NCBI GenBank assembly: GCA_013350335.1 | Contig: CM023536.1 | Span: 46,880,314 to 46,944,313 of the forward strand | Direction of reading: 5' to 3' | DNA length: 64,000 bases | Source: Chimonanthus salicifolius | Taxonomy: Eukaryota; Streptophyta; Magnoliopsida; Laurales; Calycanthaceae | Shown: in pieces, positions 21,146 through 30,312 of the stretch | Layout: every line of letters begins with the position of its first letter | How positions within the stretch are numbered: the stretch's first letter is position 1 | Translations under genes and position numbers: made by a program | The notes under the pieces: generated by a model | What the model was told of the DNA's origin: nothing | Seen by the model: the letters and a program-made list of their open reading frames with translations, nothing else | The model's database searches: none

Positions 21146-21420
21146 AGGCCAACTATATAGACACCCGAGTTTTCTTTCTCTACATACTCGACTTTAAAAA
21201 TTCGTTCGAAGGAATTGCATTCGAACTATTCATTCGAACGAACAAAAAATAGTTTGAATGATATTCGTTCGAAGGAGATGCATTCAAACTCTTCATTCGA
21301 ACGAACAAAAAACAGTTTGAATGATGCGGAGGAAGGATTTTTTTTCAAAAAACAAAGGGCAAAAGAGTTATTTACGGAAAGGTATCAAAAGAATATCATT
21401 ATAATAAGATCATTTTAATT
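21146..21420. mobile_element. TTCGTTCGAA-rich element, copy 1 (truncated)
   Basis: Left end GACACCCGAGTTTTCTTTCTC matches the end of the 61010 foldback element (GACACCCGGCTTTTCTTTCC). Inside, a 63-bp unit beginning ATTCGTTCGAAGGA is repeated in tandem at 21200 and 21263, each with the palindrome-like ATTCGTTCGAA and ATTCATTCGAACGAAC. No right inverted end is found, so the copy looks truncated. Confidence 0.65.
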
Positions 21421-22590
21421 TCTATTGTGGGCCTGGTTGGAGTTGGGTCCCACACAAAAGTTATAAAATGGGTATAATATCTAAACCCCAAATTTCCTTC
21501 TTTTGGTAAATTGAATTAACATTGAACGCCACCAGAGAATGATAATCACTTTCCAAGTCCAATTTGTATTCAATAATCATAGGAAAAAAAATAAAGTGTT
21601 GATATGGTGGGCCCTGCTGCTAATGGCTCATGGTTCTAAAGTGCACCGACTATCTTGTCAATTGATCCTTGTCCCCTTTAAAGTAATTTGAGTGTGGCCC
21701 TCAGTTTTTTTCACACCTCACTTGATATGCTAAGGTGATTTGGAAAAGCTGTCTCATTGTGTCATTATTACACACAATCTATTAATTATATCATTAAAAT
21801 TATTATTTTTAGATACCTCAAAATCTGTAATTTTGTGCCAAAATACTTTTAAATAATTTAATCCGAAGAGAATGCTGTAAGCCTGTAACACAAAATATAG
21901 TTTTCAAGACATTTTCATCAAAAAATCTCTTAAATTTTTTTATTTAATTTATTCATAACTAACATTATATATGAATAGAAATTTGCTTAGTCAAAATTTG
22001 AAATACAATAATCCCACTCTATTTCCTTAAATTAATATATGTTAGAGGTTAAGATTACTTCCCAATCACATTCCAAAGCTTTTTATTTGTAAATGGCTTG
22101 AGCTTTCAAAGCTCAAATTAATTGTGACTTAAGAAGGCACATTGAGCTTAATTGGTACGAGAGTGCATTTCCTTTCATGATCTAAGCTTTCATTTGCAAA
22201 TCTTGAGCATTCAATGCTCTCCTTGAATGTGATTTGAAAATCCATTGATTGTAGAAAAAATTCATTTTCATAATAAAATCCTTACATTTTCTAGATTTGA
22301 ACACTTGATTTTGAAGAGCGCATTCCCAAACTTAGGAAAATCATTTTAAGCTCTCCTGTGATATGGGAAAATCATATCTAGGATTAAGACCAATTTCATA
22401 GGAATATCTTTATATATCCTAGACCATCCTTTCTCTCATTTTGGTTGCTCTTTAACTGGAGTATCTCATCACCAAAGAGCCAAGTGAGTAGAAGATCGAT
22501 CATTCTATAACACATCAAAGTTACATCAAGCAACAAAGAAGCAAGTGTTCTTTGTTTTCTTTTTAGAAACGATTCTTTCTATCATTATGA
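21421..22590. other. AT-rich intergenic DNA
   Basis: No gene recognised. 22050-22330 has short repeated words (GAGCTTTCAAAGCTCAA, GAGCATTCAATGCTC) with dyad symmetry, of unknown meaning. Confidence 0.4.
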
Positions 22591-23215
22591 AACATTTGTA
22601 AAGGGTTGATGTAACCCTATTTGTTGATGGTCTGATTTCCATCGACAACTGAGATTGGTATCAAATTGTTTTATCTCCACCCATGTGATGATACCCTGAC
22701 CCGAGGAAGCCAGAGCGTCACCGACACATCGGCAGTGGCGATGTGTCAGCTTCTCAAGTGGGCATTGTGAGAGTCCCACATCGGAAGTAAGGGAAAAATG
22801 GAGGGGATTTATAAGTAGTCACATCCCTCAATCAGCAAGACGCGTTTTGAACTTGGATATTGGATCTGACCCAAAGGCAAACCCGTGGGGACCTGCGTGT
22901 ATGTGGGCACAGAGCGGACAATTTCTTGCTGAGCAGAGTTGGGTTGAACGGGCATAGTCTGGCAGTGGATTTTTGGGCCGGGTTGTAACAACCCATGGAG
23001 GCGATCAAGGGACGTAAACGGTTTGATCTTCGCCCGTTCTTACGATCATAGTGGATCCTCAAGTAGTGTACTTGAAACGTGGATATAAACAAAGTTGCTG
23101 ATCCACGTAAAAATCTATTTTATAATTTTTCCATCTCTTCTCATCTTCTTTTTGTGCAATTAATTAAATTGCTTTATCACTTGCATACAATATAAATCGT
23201 CAGTGGATTTTTCGA
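22591..23215 (+). mobile_element. Copia-type LTR remnant
   Basis: Contains GAGAGTCCCACATCGGAAG, a TTTATAAGTAG TATA-like box, GTGGATCCTCAAGTAGTG and TGATCCACGTAAAAATC, the usual order in plant Copia LTRs. No coding region follows. Boundaries are approximate. The small minus-strand frames are not supported as genes. Confidence 0.5.
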
Positions 23216-24476
23216 AATATGTTTTTTTTTTCTTAGCTAATTGTAGAACTCTTTCTTTACGGAATTGATTTTGTGTGAAGTAGAAAATGAGATCAAAGTA
23301 ATCGGAGGTTATCTCAAAACTTTAAGATCTAACCCTCTAAGATCGAGCTTCAAAGTCAATTTCGAAGGAATATTTATGACCAATTATTGGTAATTCTTAA
23401 TTAATTATAAGATTGCCTAAATATCTAATATTTATTTCAAGCTCCAGCATCCAAAGAGACATAATTAATTTCTCTAAGGTAATTAAGCTACACCAAGATA
23501 GGATAACTTAAAAAGAATGAGAATGAGAACTAATAAGGGATCTCCAAGAGGATTTTAAGAAGGGTTTTCTTAAATTCTCCTATTCTAAGAGAATCTTATA
23601 TTTTAATTTCTCATCAAAACACAGCAACCAAGTCTACTTTATACAACTATTTAAAAATTATGTCACTTTTTTCCACTTGAATTTCTTTTTTTTTTACAAA
23701 CTTTGCTATCTTTAGATACTAGCATGAAAAAGTTGAGGCAAGTCCATGAAACTATTCAAATTTAACGAAAAAATCTGTTTTCTAATTTTTGTATTTTTTT
23801 ATGACTTTCCGTATTTTAGATAAAAATAAGATAAAGGTGGATTAAATATTTCACCTCACCAAATCCAATCCTAGAAACGTTTTTTTTTTCCCTAACATCA
23901 TGAGGATGGGTTAAATCTTTTAAAATCACCATATAAAATCTGAAATTCCTTTTTTCTATTTTCCATTTTTGAATTTTTTAGAATCCATAAAATTATATTT
24001 TTTTTATTTTAAGAAAATTTTGATGGAGAGTTGTTCTCAAGCATAGTTAGAATTTCTAGTTGCTAGATAGAAAAAAAAACAAATTACATTTTAATAAATG
24101 ATCATCCAAGATTCCTTTGTCAATAAAATCTTTAAAATTTTCTATATTTAGTCATGAAATCTCTTTTCTATTGATATTTAATTTTGCAAGAATTGACCTT
24201 ATTTATATGATAAGAGTAGATCAAGATCTTCCAACTGAACCAGTCAAATCTTCACCTAAAAGTTGTTTTTTAACTATTTTAGATGGAGGTCACTTTCAAA
24301 ATAAGAATAAGATGTGCTTCCATCATTAATTAAGCTAGAAAATAGTTCTTATTTACTTTTAAATGTTTAAACTTAGTACATTATTTAAGTATATATATGG
24401 TCATCAATTTGTTTTAAGTTGTTATTTAAGAAGAATGATCAAGTCAAGCAATTTACAATCCAAAAATACTCTCAGT
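23216..24476. other. AT-rich intergenic DNA
   Basis: No gene recognised. 23640-24000 has repeated AAAATCTGTTTTCTAATTTT-like and GATAAAGGTGGATTAAAT words also present at 7780-7990, so a diverged dispersed repeat is likely. Confidence 0.4.
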
Positions 24477-24665
24477 CAGGGTAGAAATCTCGGTATCGAC
24501 CAATAAATTTCTCTCTCCTAATTTTTTTACAAAAACCACAAATATATGGCAGTATTGACGTTATATATCGGATATCAATATCAGTCGATACAAATCATAT
24601 CGACCGATATATAAAGGTTTTAAAAATCGATATACACGTATTGGCCGATATTATCACCTCTACTC
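24477..24665. mobile_element. CGATA-rich element (hAT-MITE family), copy
   Basis: Begins CAGGGTAGAAATCTCGGTATC and ends CCGATATTATCACCTCTACTCTG, with internal ATATCGGATATC, AGTCGATAC and CGACCGATATAT repeats. The CAGGG-type end and interior resemble the 39158 element. No clear target duplication. Confidence 0.55.
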
Positions 24666-25916
24666 TGGGCCAATTTAGCTTACTTACATGCTTATTATAT
24701 GGATGGATTGAAAACTATTGTTAATTTACGTAAGTGAAGTTATCATTAAAACTGTTTTTTTTTTCATTTATCTGAAGCCGACTTTCTTAATCTACATCTA
24801 GTATTTCTTAAAAGCTACACTTTAGTCTTTAATTAAAAAATAAATAAAAATGATCTGAACTTTTTTTCAAAAAACATAGCTCATCTACACCTAATATTTC
24901 TTAAAACCTACACTCTAGTCTTTAATTAAAAAATAAATAAAAATGAACTGAACTTTTATTATAAAAAAACATAGCTTATCTTCTTTTGTCACTTGCAAGT
25001 TGCAAGCTGCAATGTTCGATAGCATTACCATTTTGTATCAAAGATTCACATCATTCTATACTGAGATAATTAGAATTATAATGGTATATATTGATTATTA
25101 CTTTAAAAATATCTCGTTATGAGTTTATTTGAGTACTTTATCTTTAGTTCACTAAAAATCACTTTTATTTTATAAATCAAATTATATTTTTAAAAACTAT
25201 AAAAGTTTAAATATTAAAAAAATAATTTAAATTTTTAGAAAATATAACTTATAAATCAAACTTAAAATAATTTTTAATACACCTTATATTCAACGGAATA
25301 ACTATCCAATAGACTTAATAAATAAAATTTTAAAATTTCACCATATCAGTTACCTAACTTTTCCAAAATAAGTCTCCTCTATTTTTTCTGGTCAACATTT
25401 TGTGACAATCCCATACATTAATCGATAAGAACGATTTGACCAACGGATCATTACACATTACTTTTGCTAACCATCTAAAAGGTGAAAGATTGGACATCAC
25501 TAACTTTACCATGTACCTCATTTGATTGGTAACTTAATTTCTACTGTTAATTTACATGTTTATCAACTAGTCACCATGGTACATACACTGAGCCTCAGTA
25601 TATCTTCTCCATTCCTTTCTTCTTGCAGAGAAAAGTTTACACCATATTCCAGTAAGAAAGGAAAGAATTATCTTAGAAAATAAAGATCAAAAATTAAATT
25701 CTAGAAAAAGATCCAACCAGCGGCCATTTAACAAGTCATTATATTGATATTCTATCTAACCCACAACCAATGCTCTATAGTCTATAATGCATGCTGAACA
25801 AAATTCACTTGTAATGTATGCTAAGGAAATTCATATTGAAAATCATTTCCAGTGTATCAAAATCAATGGAAAATGGCGATTCATATATAGAAGTAAAGAG
25901 AATGTAAAGAAAGCGA
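24666..25916. other. AT-rich intergenic DNA and 3' flank of the SGPS peptide gene
   Basis: A direct repeat of about 75 bases: TCTACATCTAGTATTTCTTAA at about 24791 and TCTACACCTAATATTTCTTAA at about 24883, both followed by CTACACT..AGTCTTTAATTAAAAAATAAATAAAAATGA. No gene. The last 300 bases should include the 3' UTR of the minus-strand peptide gene. Confidence 0.45.
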
Positions 25917-26246
25917 TCACTGTCCGGCCCCAGTTCTCGCCGGAGTCTTCAACATTTTAAAATTTTGATCATCTGCCGGGGTAGTTCGCAGGAGATGTCT
26001 CATGAAAAAAGGCGCATCATGGCTTCGATGGCTCGGACCCGATGCAGGAGTGCGACCCCTTGCGAGAACATGGAAGACCTTGGCTAGGACATGTTCTTCA
26101 TGGAAGTTACGGATTGCCGAAGCTTCGCTGCTCGGAGTGGGGATCGTCGATGGGCTTGTTCTTGCGGCGGCGATGCTGCCGGCTGCAAAAATCAGCAGCA
26201 AGGTTAGGTTGAAGAAGGATGGTAGAGATGGAGAGAACGTAGCCAT
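25917..26246 (-). CDS. Secreted SGPS-type peptide precursor (IDA/PIP-like)
   Basis: I place the start at the Met at 26246 (109 aa) rather than 11 codons upstream, because only then does the hydrophobic stretch (NLTLLLIFAAGSIAAA, about residues 13-28) sit as an ordinary signal peptide; a TATA box lies about 65 bases above. The conserved-looking block is residues 63-77, RGRTPASGPSHRSHD, preceded by an amphipathic VLAKVFHVLA. SGPS followed by a basic residue and His is the shared core of PIP and IDA-like peptides (IDA type: PxPPSxPSxRHN). These are apoplastic signals for HAESA/RLK7-class receptors in abscission, root branching or immunity; function here is inferred. Unlike most PIP precursors the motif is not terminal: a 32-residue basic tail follows, rich in Leu, Arg and Thr. 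Intronless, GC-richer than its surroundings. Confidence 0.68.
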   Translation of the reverse strand: MATFSPSLPSFFNLTLLLIFAAGSIAAARTSPSTIPTPSSEASAIRNFHEEHVLAKVFHVLARGRTPASGPSHRSHDAPFFMRHLLRTTPADDQNFKMLKTPARTGAGQ

Positions 26247-26307
26247 GAGAGCTCCAAAGGGCATGTGGACGTGGTACAACGTTAGACCGTGGAATTATAG
26301 GAACGAT

Positions 26308-26318
26308 TTTTTATAGAC
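26308..26318 (-). promoter_or_regulatory. TATA box of the SGPS peptide gene
   Basis: CTATAAAAAAT on the minus strand, about 65 bases above the chosen start. A related CTATAAAAAT lies at about 30107 in the second copy of the segmental duplication, where no coding frame follows. Confidence 0.6.
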
Positions 26319-26319
26319 T

Positions 26320-27600
26320 TGTAATAGACTGTTGAAAAAGGAAGACTTCCCTTTGAATTAGGGTTTAACTTAGGGTGTGGGATCTCATGGAACAGGCTTC
26401 TTGAAAATCTCTACTTAAATTTTTTTTAAAAGAATTTGTGAAGTTGAATTTTTTTAATATTTTTAGATTTTATTGATTTTATTGTTGTAACATGAGTAGA
26501 ATTACCCGCCAATGAAATGAAAGGAGGAACAGACAGACTTTCTACATTTTTAAGTGGGTCTTTGGATCATTGAGAGTGGGTTGAGGAGCCTCATTTAAAA
26601 TTCTAAGTGAATACATTTTTCTTTATCAAGGTGTTCAGGTTTTTTAGAGAACCTGACTAATTCTCAAGACATGTGCACGTCTCTCTACCTACATACACTG
26701 AATAATTCTAGAGAGATTGGTCTTTTAAGGAGGAGCGAGAATCGATTCAAACCACTATATTTGTCAAGCACGTAAGGTGAACTTGAACCTAAATTTACCT
26801 CTCTACGTTAGGAGTTAAAATCAAATTAATGAATTTATGATTTTATTCATAAATTACTAAATCATATTGACGTTAGATTAATATTATCAACATATTTATT
26901 TAAAGTAGTTAAATTAATTTTGCTCATTAACCAATTTATTATATATTTCAATTTTTTAAAATTTTCTCAAAATATTTACTTAAACACAATTTTCTTCATC
27001 AAATAAATTAGAATCAAAGAACTCATTTATTGAAAAAAAAACAATGAAAATCAACTCAATCCTACTTTTCGTATTAAATTCAAATAATACAACATATGAA
27101 ATCAGAAATCCTCATCATTCACTATTTTTTTTAACTTTCTCCTTATTATCTTTTTAATTTCCACCTTCATCTTGAAAATAAAAATAATTTCACATTTACA
27201 CAAAATCACTCACAAAATTTATATATCAAATACGTCAAATATATAAGAGCAGCATTTCACTTCTATATGTGAAAGTAAAGTGAAGATGGTAAGAAGATAA
27301 AAGGCTGTTTCAGTGGAAATACTGACTTTTCATGAATTGCCATTGATTGCAGAGAATCAGAATTGGTCAAAGATTTTAAAAGAAAGGGAAGGGGCAAACA
27401 GCCACGTGCATAGGTGCTTGTCTCAAATAAGTGGGTAGGGAAGCTGCTAACGCTCCATTTAATATAATGTTCGCTGGTTTTGTTAATTATCTGTGTCTGA
27501 ATGAAGAATGTTCCCTTAAGTGGCCTTCCCACTAGAATTGAGTGTGGTCTCATTCTCATGATTCGTGAAGACTATTAATTGTTAAAACGTGAGTTTATGA
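26320..27600. repeat. Segmental duplication, copy 1
   Basis: Blocks match 30310-32450 in the same order: TTGAATTAGGGTTTAACTTA at about 26355 and 30331; AATGAAAATCAACTCAA at about 27043 and 31421; GATTGCAGAGAATCAGAATTGG at about 27346 and 31813; AGTGTGGTCTCATTCTCATGA at 27541 and 32398. Copy 1 lacks the TIR element present in copy 2. The region lies directly upstream of the SGPS peptide gene. Confidence 0.85.
26628..26790 (-). mobile_element. SINE family B fragment
   Basis: AAGGTGTTCAGGTTTTTTAG, ACATGTGCACGTCTCTCTACC and AGAATCGATTCAAACCAC follow the order of the 3541 and 58434 copies. Boundaries approximate. Confidence 0.5.
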
Positions 27601-27659
27601 AGATTTATTGTTGAAAATAAGATATACATATGGGAAATGACACAAATACTAATTTTTTT

Positions 27660-27829
27660 TTTTATAAAGGTATAGTTCATCTGATTATCTCTTGTCTTAG
27701 AAATCTAAAAGTTGTAGATTCGAACTCTCGTAGCCTAACTTTGATGTGTTTTAAGGGTAATGGGCTCAACCCTGGAGATTTTACACTGGTTATCCTACGA
27801 CTTCCTACACGTAAATTGAAAAAAAAAAA
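27660..27829 (+). mobile_element. SINE family A, plus copy
   Basis: GGTATAGTTCATCTGATTATC, a B box GATTCGAACTCTC, then TTTTACACTGGTTATCC, CACGTAAATTG and poly(A). Diverged, with no clear target duplication. Confidence 0.75.
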
Positions 27830-27954
27830 TAGAGATATTAAATTATTTTTCCATCACTTATATAACAACAATCACACAAAAATGACAAGTTTTGTTATAA
27901 AAAAATATTGGGGTTCCTGTCACTTCTCTTTACATAAATAAACTGTTTGACCTA

Positions 27955-28122
27955 TATGAGTGTAGCTCAGCTGGTTACCTCCTGCTTTAGGAAGTGGGAG
28001 GTCACAGGTTTGAGCCTCCATGACCTAAACTTGGTGTGCCTTAAAAGTAGAGGTCCACCTGTGGAGGTTTTACTGCTGGATATCCCGTGAATTTCCACGT
28101 GTAAATTCAAAAAAAAAAATAA
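27955..28122 (+). mobile_element. SINE family A, plus copy
   Basis: GAGTGTAGCTCAGCTGGTTAC is the closest match in the window to a tRNA A box; B-box region GGTTTGAGCCTCC; ends CCACGTGTAAATTC and poly(A). Flanks ATAAACTGTTTGACC and ATAAAGTGTTTGAATTTGACC suggest a worn target duplication. Only about 130 bases separate it from the preceding copy. Confidence 0.85.
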
Positions 28123-28967
28123 AGTGTTTGAATTTGACCACATTATATCAATGACTCTCAAAATAATAAAATATTGTAAAAAAATTAACATTTTTGAAGC
28201 AGTACCATGAGAAAAATCAAGGATGAGTTCTAAAGTGATCAAGAAGGGAATAATGATACTTGGGTTCCACCAAATCACAACCACATCATGGTTACATCAG
28301 TCATTCCCCTCTCTATTACCTATTTTTTCTCTCTTTTACTATCTTTAGTAAATCCACATCAACCTCATAAGAGGCCTAATAATGTCTCATGTGGGACATC
28401 CATATAATTTACTTTATATTAATTTAGGACAGTTTTAGGGAACTGTAATTTTTACTTTTAATGGAAAGAAGTCGATTTATCATGGCCTGGGTCTAACATA
28501 GTTTGGTAAAATGGACAGAGAATTTCATGAACAGTATAGTTAAAGAGAAACTCTTCAATCTGATCATCCCAAGATTATATGATGGATCATGAAAAATTAA
28601 CGGTTTATAGTAATGAAAATTTTAATAGTTTAAAATAAAATGACTAATACAATCAAGATGATGCTTAAACTTTACAGTTTACACAATCAATATCTTTATC
28701 ATTTTCCACATGCTTCATGAAAAAATATATAGTCCACTTTAATATTTAAAAAACAGCATCTGTATATAAGAACACTCAAAAAAATCCTCTTAAAATTTTA
28801 AATTAATTTATTAAGGTGAATTGGACCTCGTTATCGGAGGCAGGAACGAAAAGCCATTTTCTCATCCTCCATGAATCGTCAATACTGATTCAATATCATA
28901 TATAGCATGCAATACTTAAAGCATAAATCAATGCAACATGTCAATAATACTTGCTCCGTCCTAAAAT
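28123..28967. other. Intergenic DNA
   Basis: No gene recognised. The last 25 bases (TTGCTCCGTCCTAAAATACTTG) are the left part of a Stowaway-like MITE interrupted by the next element. Confidence 0.4.
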
Positions 28968-28976
28968 ACTTGTCTT

Positions 28977-29351
28977 AGGACTGTAACTCAGGTCGGGTAT
29001 TGGCCTGACCCGCATGACCCGACCCGAAAAATCATGCTGGTCGAGTCGAGAATTTTGGGTCGGATCGGGTCGGGGTGAGAAGATAAAAACTAGCATGAAA
29101 TTCAAGTCAGGTTGGGTTGAGGATTTTATAAGTTAACCCGACCCGACCTGGATAAAATTAGTCTAAAATGGGTTTAAAATGCGGGTCGGGTCAAAATTTG
29201 GGTTGATTCGGGTTAGAATTCGGGTCGGGTAGGGTCAATTGTGAGATTCGGGTTGAGAATTCGGGTTTGGTCGGGTCGGATTCCATATATATCAACTCGG
29301 GTCGGGTTGGGTTTTAAAGAACCCAACCCGCTCGACTTGAGTTGCAGCCCT
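28977..29351. mobile_element. GGGTCGGGT-rich TIR element, copy 2, nested
   Basis: Ends AGGACTGTAACTCAGGTCGG and CTCGACTTGAGTTGCAGCCCT are inverted repeats; the interior holds a dozen GGGTCGGGT / ACCCGACCC words. Flanks ACTTGTCTT (28968-28976) and ACTTATCCT (29352-29360) agree at 7 of 9 positions, a Mutator-like 9-bp duplication. It sits inside a Stowaway-like MITE whose remaining part resumes at 29361 (ATATGCATTTCGAAATTGTCC). Confidence 0.85.
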
Positions 29352-29360
29352 ACTTATCCT

Positions 29361-30144
29361 ATATGCATTTCGAAATTGTCCTAAATAATTGCTTTAACCT
29401 TTTCGATGAGCTACACATCACTTTCTAACGTGATGAGAAGACGACCTTCTTTTATAAGATTTGACTTGCCCATATGCGATATTCTGTAATTATTTCCACT
29501 TTCGAATCTCATCGCATGCATTGTTTTATAGTTAGGAAAACATTATTGAGTAGTAAGTAAACAATGATATATCGTCCAAGCCTCTCTTTGTTTATCAGGT
29601 TTGTATTGACTTGTAAAATATATTAATAGGCTTTTGGTACGCTCTGCACAAAAACGATCCTTAAAAAATAAAAATAGGACAAATTTTTTGAGAGAGATAT
29701 AGTATTAATCTTAGTTTTGGACTCATTCTTTTCCCCGAAGTGAAGACAAATCCCTCTATGGCATTTAACAAACTATATGTATCTTAAACCCTCTGTGATG
29801 AAGATTGGAGAGAGATTGCTTCTCTTAGTCCTGTTTTTTATTGTTTTTTTGGCTTATATTCTCAAGTAATTGTGTATGTGCGATGTGAGGGAAGATTAAA
29901 AGAGGGACGGGTGCATGGTTTCTTAAAAGTGTCAGAAATCAATTAGTCTTTAAAACTTTTCACTCATTAAAAGAGGGCTTGTCTTGGATTCCATGTTATC
30001 TTTTTAGAGGTCACTCTCAGTCTCTTACCATTGGATTCCAAGTTAGAACTCAATGGGGTGTGGCAAATTCCAAGTTAGATTGTTGAACGGCACGAATGGT
30101 TTCAATTTTTATAGACTTCACGGGGGGAATGACTTTGATGATGA
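29361..30144. other. Intergenic DNA
   Basis: No gene recognised. At about 30107-30116 there is a TATA-like CTATAAAAAT (minus) corresponding to the promoter of the SGPS peptide gene, but the minus-strand frame beyond it has no signal peptide or SGPS motif. Confidence 0.45.
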
Positions 30145-30147
30145 CAC

Positions 30148-30312
30148 TTATTTTTTTTTTTTTTAATTTACATGTTGAAAATTGCAGGATAGCTAACGTA
30201 AAATTTTTACAGGTGAACCTCCTATCCCTAGAGTATTAAGCCATATTGAGGTCGAACCAGCAACCTTCTGCTTCCTAAGGTGGGATAGAAACCAGTTGAA
30301 CTATACACATGT
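30148..30312 (-). mobile_element. SINE family A, minus copy inside the segmental duplication
   Basis: Poly(T) of 15, then TTTACATGTTGAAAATTGCAG, AGGTCGAACCAGCAACC (B box on minus) and CAGTTGAACTATACACATG. It interrupts copy 2 of the duplication between the TATA-like box and the GACTTCCTTTTGAATTAGGG block. Confidence 0.8.

Noticed and set aside
22585..23092. Minus-strand frames of 60-86 codons
   Set aside because: They are antisense to an LTR-like sequence and have no recognisable domain.
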